Positions 24,720-34,287 of a stretch of 64,000 nt of DNA are shown in pieces. The notes below the pieces were generated by a model. It was not told the DNA's origin. It worked only from the letters and a program-made list of their open reading frames with translations, and did not search any database. Within the stretch, counting starts at the first letter, position 1, and each line of letters begins with the position of its first letter. Origin of the DNA: Streptacidiphilus jiangxiensis. Its GTDB lineage: Bacteria; Actinomycetota; Actinomycetes; Streptomycetales; Streptomycetaceae. The stretch lies in NCBI RefSeq assembly GCF_900109465.1, contig NZ_FOAZ01000006.1, positions 310,001 to 374,000 of the forward strand, written 5' to 3'. The translations under genes were made by a program, and so were the position numbers.

Positions 24720-26360
24720 ATGTTCCGTCCGCTGTTCCGTCCACCAGGGGTCACCGCGCCACGCGCGCTCGCCGCGCTGAGCGCGGCCGCGCTCGTCGGC
24801 GCCTGCCTCGCCGTCTCCGGCTCCGTCACCGCCGGGGCGGCGACCACCAACCTGGTGGCCAACCCCGGTTTCGAGAACGGGCTCACCGGCTGGACCTGCT
24901 CCGCCGGCTCCGGCACGGTCGTCAGCAGCCCGGTCCACTCCGGCACGTCCGCGCTCGAGGGCACCCCCGCAGGGCAGGACGACGCCCAGTGCAGCCAGAC
25001 CGTCAGCGTGCAGCCCAACTCCGCCTACACGCTGAGCGCCTACGTCCAGGGCAGCTACGTCTACCTGGGCGCCACCGGTACCGGCGCCGCCAGCGACCCC
25101 TCCACCTGGACGCCGAGCAGCCCCTCGTACAGTCAGCTCAGCCTCTCCTTCACCACCGGGGCGAACACCACCTCGGTGACGGTCTACCTGCACGGCTGGT
25201 ACGGCCAACCCGCCTACTACGCCGACGACGTCTCGCTCACCGGGCCCGGCGGCAGCCCCTCCCCCAGCGGGTCGCCGACCTCCACCGTTTCGGCCAGCGC
25301 CAGCGCTTCCCCGACCGCCACCGGCTCGCCGACGGTCAGCTCCTCCCCCACCGTCAGCAGCTCCCCCACCGTCAGCTCCTCGCCGAGCAGTTCGCCCACG
25401 GGCGCGACCTGCGCGACGAAGCCGCGCCCGGCGGGCAAGGTCCTGCAGGGCTACTGGGAGAACTGGGACGGCACCGCCAACGGGGTCCACCCCGGCCTGG
25501 GGTGGATCCCCATCACCGACAGCCGGATCGCCCAGCACGGCTACAACGTCATCAACGCGGCGTTCCCGGTGATCCTCTCGGACGGCACCGCCGAGTGGCA
25601 GGACGGCATGGACACCAACGTCAAGGTCGCCACCCCGGCGGAGATGTGCCAGGCCAAGGCCGCCGGGGCGACCATCCTGATGTCGATCGGCGGCGCCTCG
25701 GCCGGGATCGACCTGAGCTCCAGCACCGTCGCCGACCGGTTCGTGGCGACCGTCGTCCCGATCCTGAAGGCGTACAACTTCGACGGGATCGACATCGACA
25801 TCGAGACCGGCCTCACCGGCAGCGGCAACATCAACACGCTCTCCACCTCCCAGGCCAACCTGGAACGGATCATCGACGGCATCCTCGCCCAGATGCCGGC
25901 CGGCTTCGGTCTGACCATGGCCCCCGAGACGGCGTACGTCACCGGCGGCAGCGTCACCTACGGCTCGATCTGGGGCGCGTACCTGCCGATCATCAAGAAG
26001 TACGCCGACAACGGCGAGCTGTGGTGGCTCAACATGCAGTACTACAACGGCAGCATGTACGGCTGCTCCGGCGACTCCTACCAGGCCGGCACGGTGCAGG
26101 GCTTCACCGTGCAGACGACCTGCCTGAACAACGGCCTGACCATCCAGGGCACCACCGTCAAGGTGCCCTACGACAAGCAGGTGCCCGGCCTCCCGGCCCA
26201 GTCCGGGGCGGGCGGCGGCTACATGGCCCCCAGCCTGGTCGGCCAGTCCTGGAACGCCTTCAACGGCTCCCTCAAGGGCCTGATGACCTGGTCGATCAAC
26301 TGGGACGGCTCCCTGGGCTGGACCTTCGGCGACAACGTCAAGTCCCTCCAGGGCCGCTGA
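24720..26360 (+). CDS. Secreted family-18 chitinase with N-terminal carbohydrate-binding module
   Basis: Exported endochitinase of 546 residues hydrolysing beta-1,4-GlcNAc polymers. ATG 24720 follows GGAAGGGAG. The signal peptide covers residues 1-40 (Ala-rich, ending near GAATT). A carbohydrate-binding module of the CBM4/9-16 type follows (~42-178: NLVANPGFENGLTGWTC to YADDVSLTGPGG). A Ser/Pro/Thr linker (~179-235) has repeats of SSSPTV. The GH18 catalytic barrel is ~240-546, with the complete DxxDxDxE motif in FDGIDIDIE (~353-362), MSIGGASAG and MTWSINWD. It acts outside the cell and is controlled by the dre and promoter just upstream. Confidence 0.95.
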   Translation: MFRPLFRPPGVTAPRALAALSAAALVGACLAVSGSVTAGAATTNLVANPGFENGLTGWTCSAGSGTVVSSPVHSGTSALEGTPAGQDDAQCSQTVSVQPNSAYTLSAYVQGSYVYLGATGTGAASDPSTWTPSSPSYSQLSLSFTTGANTTSVTVYLHGWYGQPAYYADDVSLTGPGGSPSPSGSPTSTVSASASASPTATGSPTVSSSPTVSSSPTVSSSPSSSPTGATCATKPRPAGKVLQGYWENWDGTANGVHPGLGWIPITDSRIAQHGYNVINAAFPVILSDGTAEWQDGMDTNVKVATPAEMCQAKAAGATILMSIGGASAGIDLSSSTVADRFVATVVPILKAYNFDGIDIDIETGLTGSGNINTLSTSQANLERIIDGILAQMPAGFGLTMAPETAYVTGGSVTYGSIWGAYLPIIKKYADNGELWWLNMQYYNGSMYGCSGDSYQAGTVQGFTVQTTCLNNGLTIQGTTVKVPYDKQVPGLPAQSGAGGGYMAPSLVGQSWNAFNGSLKGLMTWSINWDGSLGWTFGDNVKSLQGR

Positions 26361-26375
26361 CGCCCCCTCGACCTG

Positions 26376-27272
26376 CTACAGCCCGGCTCCGGTCAGCAAC
26401 GCCTCCGCCTCCGCGCGGGTGCGCCCGCCCGGAGCCGGGCGCTCCTCACTGGGCGGGCACTGGTGCCGGGAGAAGCCGATCAGCCACTGCTCGACGGGAT
26501 CGTCGCTGTGCAACGTGGGCTCCAGCTCCTCCCGCAGCGCGGACGGGGTGTCCGGGCGCGCGGCGACGGCGTCCCGGACGAGCACGTCCGGGTCCGCCGC
26601 CAGCAGGTCACGCAGGTGCGCGGAGAGCGCGGGATGCCGGGCCAGAGCACGGCGAACGTCGGCGTCCGGATCGGTGGCCAGGTCTCCCGTCGGCTCGGCG
26701 TGCCGCACCACCCCGGCGCGGGTCACCGGGTCACGGAGCAGCTCGGGCAGGAGGTCCGGCGGAGGCTCGTACGCGTGGACCGCTCCCCGCCGGACGTCCG
26801 AATCGGGGTCGGTGAGCAACGCCCGCCGCACCTCATCGGGCGCGTCCAGCCAGTGCCGCGCCAGCGAGCTGCGGACCTCGCGGTCCGGATCCGTGGCCAG
26901 CCGTGCGCGCACGGCGGGGTCGAGCCGGTCGTTCATCGCCAGGAAGGACCGCACGAAGGGTTCAGGATCCTGGGAGAGCCGGACCAGGATGCCGGGTGGG
27001 TCGTCATCCGCGTTGGCCGCCAGCGCCGCCCGGACCTCGGTCTGGGGATGGTCCACGAGCAGCGCCCGCGCCCCGGGAGGCAGCGACGAGTTCGCAGCGA
27101 GTGTGCGGGCCGACCCCAGCGCGATGATCTCCTCTGCCAGCTCCAGACTCAGGTCCCGCCGAGACAGCGCCATCTGACGACGGGCGCCGTCGTGCCGGAC
27201 CAGACGGCTCAGCAGATCCGGGGCGAGACCTTCCTGTACGGCCAGTTCCAGTAGTTCCGCGTCGGCACTCAT
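26376..27272 (-). CDS. LRV (leucine-rich repeat variant) protein
   Basis: Soluble 298-residue helical-repeat protein. About eight units follow a period of ~24 residues with the pattern Leu-x-x-Asp-Pro-(D/E)-x-x-Val-Arg-x-x-(L/V)-A (LVDHPQTEVRAALA, LATDPDREVRSSLA, LLTDPDSDVRRGAV, LATDPDADVRRALA, LAADPDVLVRDAVA). This is the LRV/HEAT-like signature. Such proteins are common in streptomycetes and probably bind partner proteins; no function is known. In other bacteria an N-terminal iron-sulphur cluster precedes LRV repeats, but no Cys cluster is present here (only one Cys near the C-terminus). It lies just downstream of kup on the same strand. Confidence 0.85.
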   Translation of the reverse strand: MSADAELLELAVQEGLAPDLLSRLVRHDGARRQMALSRRDLSLELAEEIIALGSARTLAANSSLPPGARALLVDHPQTEVRAALAANADDDPPGILVRLSQDPEPFVRSFLAMNDRLDPAVRARLATDPDREVRSSLARHWLDAPDEVRRALLTDPDSDVRRGAVHAYEPPPDLLPELLRDPVTRAGVVRHAEPTGDLATDPDADVRRALARHPALSAHLRDLLAADPDVLVRDAVAARPDTPSALREELEPTLHSDDPVEQWLIGFSRHQCPPSEERPAPGGRTRAEAEALLTGAGL

Positions 27273-27309
27273 GCCCCGCAGGGTAGGCGAAGGTTGCGTG
27301 CGGCGGGGC
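27273..27309 (-). terminator. Possible weak hairpin downstream of kup
   Basis: GCCCCGC (27273-27279) and GCGGGGC (27303-27309) form a 7-bp stem with a 23-nt loop directly after the kup stop, before the LRV gene. Possible terminator or attenuator; weak. Confidence 0.3.
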
Positions 27310-29264
27310 TAGACGTCGATCTGCGCGCCCATGATGACCGTGCGGTCGCGCGGGAGGCCGAAGTACTCGGCGGCGTCGGCGGTGATGTAGGAGGTCGCGA
27401 TGAAGAGCCGCTTGCGCCAGGCCGGCATCGTCGGGTCCTTGCCGCGGCGCAGCTCGATCTTGGAGAGGAAGTAGGAGGTGTCGGCGAGCTCCAGGCGACC
27501 CTCCGTCTGCTCCGGGTCGAGGAGGGCCAGCGCGCCGGGGACGTCCGGGGTCTCCATGTAGCCGAAGCGGGCGGCGACGTGGACGATGCCGTCGTCGGCG
27601 TAGCCGAGGTGGTCGACGGTGATCCGGCCGTCGGCCGGCACGCGTGGCACGGTCTCGGTCTCGATGGAGAGGATCACGATCCGCTCGTGGCGGACGTGGT
27701 TGTGCTCGACGTTGGCCCGCAGGGCCAGGGGCGTGGTGTCCATGCCCCGGTTGAGGAAGACCGCGCTGCCGGGGATCCGCACCGTCGGGACCTCGCCGCT
27801 GCGCAGCTGGTCCACGAACGCGCGCAGCGGGCCCTCGGCGCGGGCGCGTTCGCGGGTGACGAGCTCGCGGCCGCGCTGCCAGGTCGTCATGACGGTGAAC
27901 GCGATGATGCCGATCAGCAGCGGCAACCAGGCACCGTGGACGAGCTTGGTCAGGTTGGCGGCGAAGAACAGCAGGTCCACCGTGAGCAGCACGGCGGCGC
28001 CGGGGATCAGCACCCAGCGCGGCGTTCCCCACCGCGAGCGGGCCACGTAGAAGAAGAGCAGCGTGGTGATGGTGATGGTCCCGGTGACGGCCATGCCGAA
28101 GGCGAAGGCCAGCGCCGCCGAGCTGCGGAACGCGAAGACCAGGGTGAGCACCGAGACCATCAGCAGCCAGTTGATCCACGGGACGTAGATCTGCCCGATC
28201 GTGGACTCGGAGGTGTACGCGATGCGCAGGCGCGGCAGGTAGCCGAGCTGGGCGGCCTGCGAGGCCACCGAGTAGGCGCCGGTGATCACCGCCTGGGAGG
28301 CGATCACCGTCGCCGCCGTGGCAAGGAAGATCATCGCCACGCGCCCCCAGCCGGGCGTCAGGAGGAAGAACGGGCTGCTGATGTTGGCCGGGTTCCCGAG
28401 GATCAGCGCGCCCTGGCCGAGGTAGCTGAGGATGCAGGCGGGGAAGACGAGGAACATCCACGCCCGGGTGATCGACCGGCGGCCGAAGTGGCCCATGTCG
28501 GCGTAGAGCGCCTCCGCGCCGGTGACCGCGAGCACCACCGCGGCGAGGGCGAAGAACGCGGTGCCGAAATGGCCGAAGAGGAAGCTCAGCGCATACGTCG
28601 GCGACAGCGCCCTGAGGATGGCCGGGTGGTCGACGATCCCGTCGATCCCGCACGCCCCGATCGCGACGAACCAGGCCACCATCACGGGCCCGAAGACCCG
28701 GCCCACGGCCGCGGTACCCCGGCGCTGCACCAGGAACAGCACCACGATGATCGCGGCCGTGACCGGCACGACCGCTCCGCCCAGCGAGGGCTGGACGACC
28801 TTCATCCCCTCGACGGCCGACAGCACCGAGATCGCCGGGGTGATCATGCTGTCGCCCAGGAACAGCGCGGCGCCGAAGATCCCCAGCCCGGCCAGGACGG
28901 CCACCAGACGCTTGCTGCGCCGCGGGCCGGCCCGCCGGACCAGCGTGATGAGCGCCATGATGCCGCCCTCGCCGTCGTTGTCGGCATGCATGGCCAGCAG
29001 TACGTAGGTGACCCAGACGACCATGACGACCGACCAGAACACCAGCGACACCACGCCGTAGACGTTCTGCGTGCTGACCGGGACGGGGTGCGGGTCGGTC
29101 GGGTCGAACACCGTCTGGAGGGTGTAGATCGGGCTGGTGCCCAGGTCTCCGAAGACGACGCCGAGCGCACCGATCACCAGCCCCAGGCGCACGACGTCGC
29201 GGCCGGGATGCGGCTCGGGAACGGGAGCGGGAACCGGCACGGGATCGGGAGCGGGATCGGCCAC
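27309..29264 (-). CDS. kup: Kup-type potassium uptake protein
   Basis: K+/H+ symporter of 651 residues starting at GTG 29264 with a perfect AGGAGG five bases upstream. After a Pro/Val/Asp-rich leader (~1-22), twelve hydrophobic segments fill residues ~25-450. Family signatures are LGVVFGDLGTSPIYTLQTVFDP, GEGGIMALITLVRR, FLGDSMITPAISVLSAVEG, GAEALYADMGHFGRR and GNPANISSPFFLL. The C-terminal ~200 residues are a soluble domain (YITADAAEYFGLPRDRTVIMGAQIDV at the end), as in other Kup proteins. It provides constitutive medium-affinity potassium uptake. No riboswitch-like leader was recognised upstream. Confidence 0.96.
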   Translation of the reverse strand: MADPAPDPVPVPAPVPEPHPGRDVVRLGLVIGALGVVFGDLGTSPIYTLQTVFDPTDPHPVPVSTQNVYGVVSLVFWSVVMVVWVTYVLLAMHADNDGEGGIMALITLVRRAGPRRSKRLVAVLAGLGIFGAALFLGDSMITPAISVLSAVEGMKVVQPSLGGAVVPVTAAIIVVLFLVQRRGTAAVGRVFGPVMVAWFVAIGACGIDGIVDHPAILRALSPTYALSFLFGHFGTAFFALAAVVLAVTGAEALYADMGHFGRRSITRAWMFLVFPACILSYLGQGALILGNPANISSPFFLLTPGWGRVAMIFLATAATVIASQAVITGAYSVASQAAQLGYLPRLRIAYTSESTIGQIYVPWINWLLMVSVLTLVFAFRSSAALAFAFGMAVTGTITITTLLFFYVARSRWGTPRWVLIPGAAVLLTVDLLFFAANLTKLVHGAWLPLLIGIIAFTVMTTWQRGRELVTRERARAEGPLRAFVDQLRSGEVPTVRIPGSAVFLNRGMDTTPLALRANVEHNHVRHERIVILSIETETVPRVPADGRITVDHLGYADDGIVHVAARFGYMETPDVPGALALLDPEQTEGRLELADTSYFLSKIELRRGKDPTMPAWRKRLFIATSYITADAAEYFGLPRDRTVIMGAQIDV

Positions 29265-29495
29265 GGGGATCCTCCTGTCCTGTCCGGACGATGGCCCGGC
29301 TTCGGACGATAACCCGGCTCGCACCGCGATTCCCGGCAGGGCAGGGCTCCTGACGGCGCCCCGGCCCGCGCCTCACCCGAACGGCCTCCCGGGCTGGCGG
29401 CCGCCCGCACCACCCTGGAGATTCGCACCAGGCGGGCCGGGCGCTCGCGCGGGCGACCCGGCCGCGACGCCGTGGCCGAGCCGAGGGGGGACCGG

Positions 29496-30578
29496 GTGAC
29501 CGAACCAGCGCAGGAGCTCGAGCAGGCCCGGCCGACACTGCTCTCCCCGCTGCCCGCGTCGGCGCGCAGACTCACCGCGTGGCTCGCCCTCGGGCTCACC
29601 GCGGCCGCGGCGGCCGCAGTGCTGCTCCTGGTCGTCTGGGTCCTGCGCGCCGCCGTCGTCCCCCTCGTCATGGCGGTCCTCACGACCGCGCTGCTGGATC
29701 CGCTGGTCCAGCAGATCCGGCGACTGCCGGGCGCCGGTGCCCGGCCCGGGATCGCCGCGGCGTTGGCGTGCCTCCTGGTCGTCGGCGTCGTCGACGCCGC
29801 GATCTTCGTGATCGCCCTCACCCTGGTCCACAGCTCCGAGTCACTGCTGTCCGCGCTCCAGCAGGCGCCACAGCACGTCAGTGGCGGCGCGTCGGACGTG
29901 GCCGGGGCAGCGTCGTCCGGGCTGCGGCAACTGCACGCCGGCCTCGGCCACACCCTGGTCGCCGGCGCCGTCGCGGGCTTCGGGATCGCCGCCCAACTGC
30001 TGACCGGCGCCGTCCTGGCCCTCGCCCTGACCTTCTTCCTGCTCCGCGACGGACGCCGCCTGCCGGCGGCGGTCCGGCGCACCCTCCCCTCCGGCGCCGC
30101 CAGGACGGCGCTACGCCTGGGACGCATCGCCTACCGGGCCACGGCCGGCTTCATGCAGGGCACCACGCTGGTCGCGCTGGCCGACGCGAGCCTGATCCTC
30201 GTCGGCCTGCTGATCCTCGGTGTGCCGGGGGCGGCGGGGCTCGCCGCGCTGGTCTTCGTCGGTGCCTACATCCCCTACATCGGCGCGTTCCTGTCGGGCC
30301 TGACGGCGGTGCTGGTGGCCCTGGGCGACCAGGGGCTCGGCACCGCGTTGTGGACGCTCGGGGTGATCCTGCTGGTGCAGTTCACCGAGGGCGCGTTCCT
30401 GCAGCCCGTCATCCAGAGCCGGACCGTCTCGCTGCACCCGGGGCTGGTGATGTTCACCGTCGTGGGCGGGATCAGCCTCGGCGGCGTGCTGGGCGCCCTG
30501 CTGGCGGTCCCGCTCACGGCGGCGGCCGTGGCGACCTACCGGGAGCTGAGCGGCTCGCGCGCGTCACGCGCTGGTTGA
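29496..30578 (+). CDS. AI-2E family membrane transporter
   Basis: Membrane protein of 360 residues. GTG 29496 is chosen because GAGGGGGG lies five bases upstream; a GTG at 29472 would add eight residues. Seven or eight hydrophobic segments are present, with a central extracytoplasmic region (LVHSSESLLSALQQ to GLGHTLVAG). The family motifs LTFFLLRDGRRL, FVGAYIPYIGAFLSG and LVQFTEGAFLQPVIQSRTVSLHPG are typical of the AI-2E/PerM family (PF01594). Members export autoinducer-2, sodium or protons; the substrate here is unknown. It is divergent from kup and stands alone. Confidence 0.9.
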   Translation: MTEPAQELEQARPTLLSPLPASARRLTAWLALGLTAAAAAAVLLLVVWVLRAAVVPLVMAVLTTALLDPLVQQIRRLPGAGARPGIAAALACLLVVGVVDAAIFVIALTLVHSSESLLSALQQAPQHVSGGASDVAGAASSGLRQLHAGLGHTLVAGAVAGFGIAAQLLTGAVLALALTFFLLRDGRRLPAAVRRTLPSGAARTALRLGRIAYRATAGFMQGTTLVALADASLILVGLLILGVPGAAGLAALVFVGAYIPYIGAFLSGLTAVLVALGDQGLGTALWTLGVILLVQFTEGAFLQPVIQSRTVSLHPGLVMFTVVGGISLGGVLGALLAVPLTAAAVATYRELSGSRASRAG

Positions 30579-30682
30579 TCACCCAGTCCGGGACCGGCAC
30601 ATTGGTAGGCGCACCCACTCGTTCCACCCCGTTCACCGTTGCTTCAATCCCGTTGTCGATCAGTCGAGGACGGTGATGGCCC

Positions 30683-31510
30683 GTGGACCTGAACACGGTG
30701 GTGGAGATGCGCGACGCACGCAGTCGCGACGCGTGGCGGCCCGGTGACGCCTGGCTGGGCGGGGGCACGTACCTGTTCTCGGAGCCGCAGCCGCACATCC
30801 GGCGGCTGATCGACCTGAGCCGCATGGGCTGGGAGCCGGTCCGGGTCACCGAGGACGGGGACCTGGAGATCGCGGCGACCTGTACCATCGCCCAGCTCTC
30901 CCGCTTCGCCGAGGGCCGCGACTGGCCGGCGGCGCCGCTGTTCGAGCGGTGCTGCCGGGCCTTCCTGGCCTCCTGGAAGATCTGGAACGTGGCCACCGTC
31001 GGCGGCAACCTGTGCAACGGGCTGCCCGCCGGGCCGATGATCTCGCTGACCGCCGCCCTCGACGGCGTGTGCCGGCTGCAGGCGCAGTCGGGCTCGTTCC
31101 GGGAGGTGCCGGTCGCGGACTTCGTCGTGGGCGCCGGGATCAAGGTCCTGCGGCCCGGGGAGCTGCTGCGTTCGATCACCGTGCCGGCCCGGGCGCTCTC
31201 GCGCCGGACCGCGTTCCGGCAGGCCTCCCTCTACGGACTCGGCCGCTCCGGCGCGCTGCTGATCGGCTCGCGGGATCCGCACGACGACGAGCTGGCCCTG
31301 ACGGTCACCGCCTCCACCGTCCGCCCGATCCGGCTGCGCTTCCCGCTGCGGCCGAACGCCGGGGCGGTCCACGAGGCGGTCGCGTACGGGATCCGGGCGG
31401 ACGAGTACTACGACGACATCCACGGCCTGCCGGCCTGGCGGCGCCACATGACCTTCCGTTTCGCGGAGGAGATCCGCCGCGAACTGCTCGACGAGGAGGA
31501 CGGGAGATGA
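30683..31510 (+). CDS. Molybdenum hydroxylase FAD-binding subunit
   Basis: Medium subunit of a xanthine-dehydrogenase-type enzyme, 275 residues. GTG 30683 is the first start after an in-frame stop at 30674. The FAD-binding loops are WLGGGTYLFSEP (~24-35) and the conserved NVATVGGNLCNGLPAGPM (~103-120). The CO dehydrogenase flavoprotein C-terminal domain follows (~170-275). It transfers electrons from the 2Fe-2S clusters to NAD+ or another acceptor. Its stop overlaps the start of the fused large subunit (ATGA at 31507), so the two are made in equal amounts. Confidence 0.9.
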   Translation: MDLNTVVEMRDARSRDAWRPGDAWLGGGTYLFSEPQPHIRRLIDLSRMGWEPVRVTEDGDLEIAATCTIAQLSRFAEGRDWPAAPLFERCCRAFLASWKIWNVATVGGNLCNGLPAGPMISLTAALDGVCRLQAQSGSFREVPVADFVVGAGIKVLRPGELLRSITVPARALSRRTAFRQASLYGLGRSGALLIGSRDPHDDELALTVTASTVRPIRLRFPLRPNAGAVHEAVAYGIRADEYYDDIHGLPAWRRHMTFRFAEEIRRELLDEEDGR

Positions 31511-34287
31511 GCTTCTCCATCCGCGTCAACGACCAGGACTTCGACGCCGAGCCCAGGGCGGGACAGTGCCTCCGTACCTACCTGCGCGAGCGGGGCTGGT
31601 TCGGGGTCAAGAAGGGCTGCGACGGCGGCGACTGCGGGGCCTGCACGGTCCAGGTCGACGGCGAGCCGGTACACAGCTGCCTCTACCCGGCGCTGCGCGC
31701 CGAGGGACGGTCGGTCACCACCGTCGAGGGCCTGGCCAAGGACGGCGAGCTGCACCCGATGCAGCAGCGGTTCCTCGACGCCCAGGGCTTCCAGTGCGGC
31801 TTCTGCACCGCGGGCTTCCTGATGACCACCACCGCGAAGGGCTTCGACGAGGACAAGCGCGCCGACCTGCCCCGGGCCCTGAAGGGCAACCTGTGCCGCT
31901 GCACCGGGTACCGGGCCATCGAGGACGCGATCTGCGGCGTCAAGCACACCGAGCGGCCGGACGCGGGCCAGGCCGTCGGCCGCAGCCTCGGCGCGCCCGC
32001 CGGGCCGCAGGTGGTGACCGGGACGGCCCGCTACACCTTCGACATGGAGGTGGAGGGGCTGCTGCACATGAAGCTGCTGCGCTCCCCGCACCCGCACGCC
32101 CGGATCGTCTCCATCGACACCTCCGCCGCACTCCGGGTCCCCGGGGTGCACGCCGTCCTCACCCACCACGACGCCCCGGAGACCCTCTACTCCTCCGCGC
32201 GCCACGAGCACCCCACCGAGGACCCGGACGACACCCGGGTGCTGGACGACGTCGTGCGCTTCGTCGGCCAGCGCGTGGCCGCCGTCGTCGCCGACAGCGA
32301 GGGCGCGGCCGAGGAGGGCTGCCGCCGGATCGTCGTCGAGTACGAACAACTGCCGTTCGTCCTCGACCCGGAGGAGGCGATGGCGCCCGGCGCGCCGGTG
32401 ATCCACCCCAAGGGACCCGAGTCGCGCATCTTCCGCGCCGAGAACAACGTCTGCGGCGAGGTCCACGGCGAGACGGGCGACGTCGAGCGGGGCTTCGCCG
32501 AGGCCCACGTCGTCCACGAGGAGACCTTCCGGACCCAGCGGGTCCAGCATGCCAGCCTGGAGACCCACGGCTGCCTGGTCTACTTCGAGGAGAACGAGGA
32601 GACGGGCGAGGAGCGGATCGTGGTCCGCTCCAGCACGCAGGTGCCGTTCCTGACCCGCCGGGCGCTGTGCGCGCTGTACGACCTGCCCGAGGAGAAGGTG
32701 CGGGTGGTCGCGGGCCGGGTCGGCGGCGGGTTCGGCGGCAAGCAGGAGATGCTCACCGAGGACATCGCCGTGCTGGCGGCGATGAAGCTGCACCGGCCGG
32801 TCAAGCTGGAGTTCACCCGTCCCGAGCAGTTCTACGGCGCCACCACCCGCCACCCGTTCAAGGTGACGGTGAAGGTCGGTGCGAAGCGCGACGGCATGTT
32901 GACGGCGCTTCAGTTCCGGGTGGTGGCCAACACCGGCGCCTACGGGAACCACGGACCGGCGGTCATGTTCCACAGCGTCGGCGAGTCCATGGGCGTCTAC
33001 AAGGCGCCGAACAAGAAGGTCAACGCGTACTCGGTCTACACCAACGCCGTTCCCGCCGGGGCGTTCCGCGGCTACGGGCTGGGCCAGGTCACCTTCGCCC
33101 TGGAGTCGGCCATGGACGAACTGGCGCGGCTCCTGGACATCGATCCGCTCGTCCTGCGCGAGAAGAACGTGATCGGCCCCGGCGACCACATGGAGGGCCC
33201 CTGCGGCGAGGAGGAGGACCTGCACATCGCCTCCTACGGCCTGGACCAGTGCCTCGGGGTGGTCCGTAACGCCCTCGCCGACGACCGCAGCGCCGAACTG
33301 GCGCCCGAAGGCTGGCTGGTGGGACAGGGCTTCGCGATGGCCGCCATCGCCACCGGCCCGCCCGGCGGCCACTACGCCGACGCGACCGTCACCCTGCTCG
33401 ACGACGGCAGCTACGACATCGCGGTCGGCACCGCGGAGTTCGGCAACGGCACCACCACCGTCCACAAGCAGATCACCGCGGGCGCGCTCGGCACCACCGT
33501 CGACCGGATCGCGATCCGCCAGTCCGACACCGATGTCGTCCGGCACGACACCGGGGCCTTCGGCTCGGCCGGCACGGTCGTGGCGGGCAAGGCGGTGATG
33601 AAGGCCGCCAACGCGCTGGCCGGGCAGATCCTCTCCTTCGCCGCCGAGTACGTCCGTGTGCCGCAGAGCCAACTGCGGCTGACGGCGGACGCGGTGGAGT
33701 GCGAGGGCCGCATCGTGACGTTGAAGGAGCTGTTCGAGGCCTCCCGCCGGCAGGGCGTGGAGCTCGCCGGCGTGGGGCACTGGGGCGGCTCACCGCGCTC
33801 GGTGGCGTTCAACTCCCAGTGGTTCCGGCTCGCGGTCGATCCCGACACCGGCGAGATCCGGATCCTGCGCAGCGTCCACGGCGCCGACGCGGGCAAGGTC
33901 ATGAACCCGCTCCAGTGCCGCGGCCAGGTCGAGGGCGGTGTCGCCCAGGCGCTGGGCGCGACGCTCTTCGAGCGCGTCCTGCTCGACGAGCGCGGCGAGG
34001 TCACCACCGCGGCCTTCCGCCGCTACCGACTGCCCGCCTACGCGGACGTGCCGCGCACCGAGGTCCACTTCTCGGAGACCTCCGACGCCATCGGCCCGCT
34101 CGGCGCCAAGTCGATGAGTGAGAGCCCGTTCAACCCCGTCGCTCCCGCCTTCGCCAATGCGCTGCGTGACGCCACCGGGATCCGCTTCACCGAGGCCCCG
34201 TTCCTGCGCGACCACGTCTGGCAGGCGCTCCACGAGCACCGGTCCCGGCGGGGGGACGGGCCGGGACGGGCTCAGCACTCGGCCTGA
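31507..34287 (+). CDS. Fused 2Fe-2S plus molybdopterin subunit of a xanthine dehydrogenase-like hydroxylase
   Basis: A single 926-residue polypeptide combines the small and large subunits. Residues 1-150 bind two 2Fe-2S clusters: a plant-ferredoxin-type motif (CDGGDCGACTVQVDG, then HSC) and the second cluster CGFCTAGF / GNLCRCTGYRAIED. Residues ~165-275 are the a/b hammerhead domain and ~285-900 the molybdenum-cofactor domain (GRVGGGFGGKQEM, GAFRGYGLGQ, GTAEFGNG). The catalytic Glu is retained in GAKSMSESP. It hydroxylates purines, aldehydes or N-heterocycles using water; the substrate is not deducible. It is co-translated with the FAD subunit. Its 3' end overlaps a convergent methyltransferase gene by 16 bp. 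Confidence 0.92.
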   Translation: MSFSIRVNDQDFDAEPRAGQCLRTYLRERGWFGVKKGCDGGDCGACTVQVDGEPVHSCLYPALRAEGRSVTTVEGLAKDGELHPMQQRFLDAQGFQCGFCTAGFLMTTTAKGFDEDKRADLPRALKGNLCRCTGYRAIEDAICGVKHTERPDAGQAVGRSLGAPAGPQVVTGTARYTFDMEVEGLLHMKLLRSPHPHARIVSIDTSAALRVPGVHAVLTHHDAPETLYSSARHEHPTEDPDDTRVLDDVVRFVGQRVAAVVADSEGAAEEGCRRIVVEYEQLPFVLDPEEAMAPGAPVIHPKGPESRIFRAENNVCGEVHGETGDVERGFAEAHVVHEETFRTQRVQHASLETHGCLVYFEENEETGEERIVVRSSTQVPFLTRRALCALYDLPEEKVRVVAGRVGGGFGGKQEMLTEDIAVLAAMKLHRPVKLEFTRPEQFYGATTRHPFKVTVKVGAKRDGMLTALQFRVVANTGAYGNHGPAVMFHSVGESMGVYKAPNKKVNAYSVYTNAVPAGAFRGYGLGQVTFALESAMDELARLLDIDPLVLREKNVIGPGDHMEGPCGEEEDLHIASYGLDQCLGVVRNALADDRSAELAPEGWLVGQGFAMAAIATGPPGGHYADATVTLLDDGSYDIAVGTAEFGNGTTTVHKQITAGALGTTVDRIAIRQSDTDVVRHDTGAFGSAGTVVAGKAVMKAANALAGQILSFAAEYVRVPQSQLRLTADAVECEGRIVTLKELFEASRRQGVELAGVGHWGGSPRSVAFNSQWFRLAVDPDTGEIRILRSVHGADAGKVMNPLQCRGQVEGGVAQALGATLFERVLLDERGEVTTAAFRRYRLPAYADVPRTEVHFSETSDAIGPLGAKSMSESPFNPVAPAFANALRDATGIRFTEAPFLRDHVWQALHEHRSRRGDGPGRAQHSA

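Noticed and set aside
29265..29495. Cyclic-di-AMP riboswitch upstream of kup
   Set aside because: I could not find the conserved pairing elements in this 231-bp region; a covariance-model search would be needed.
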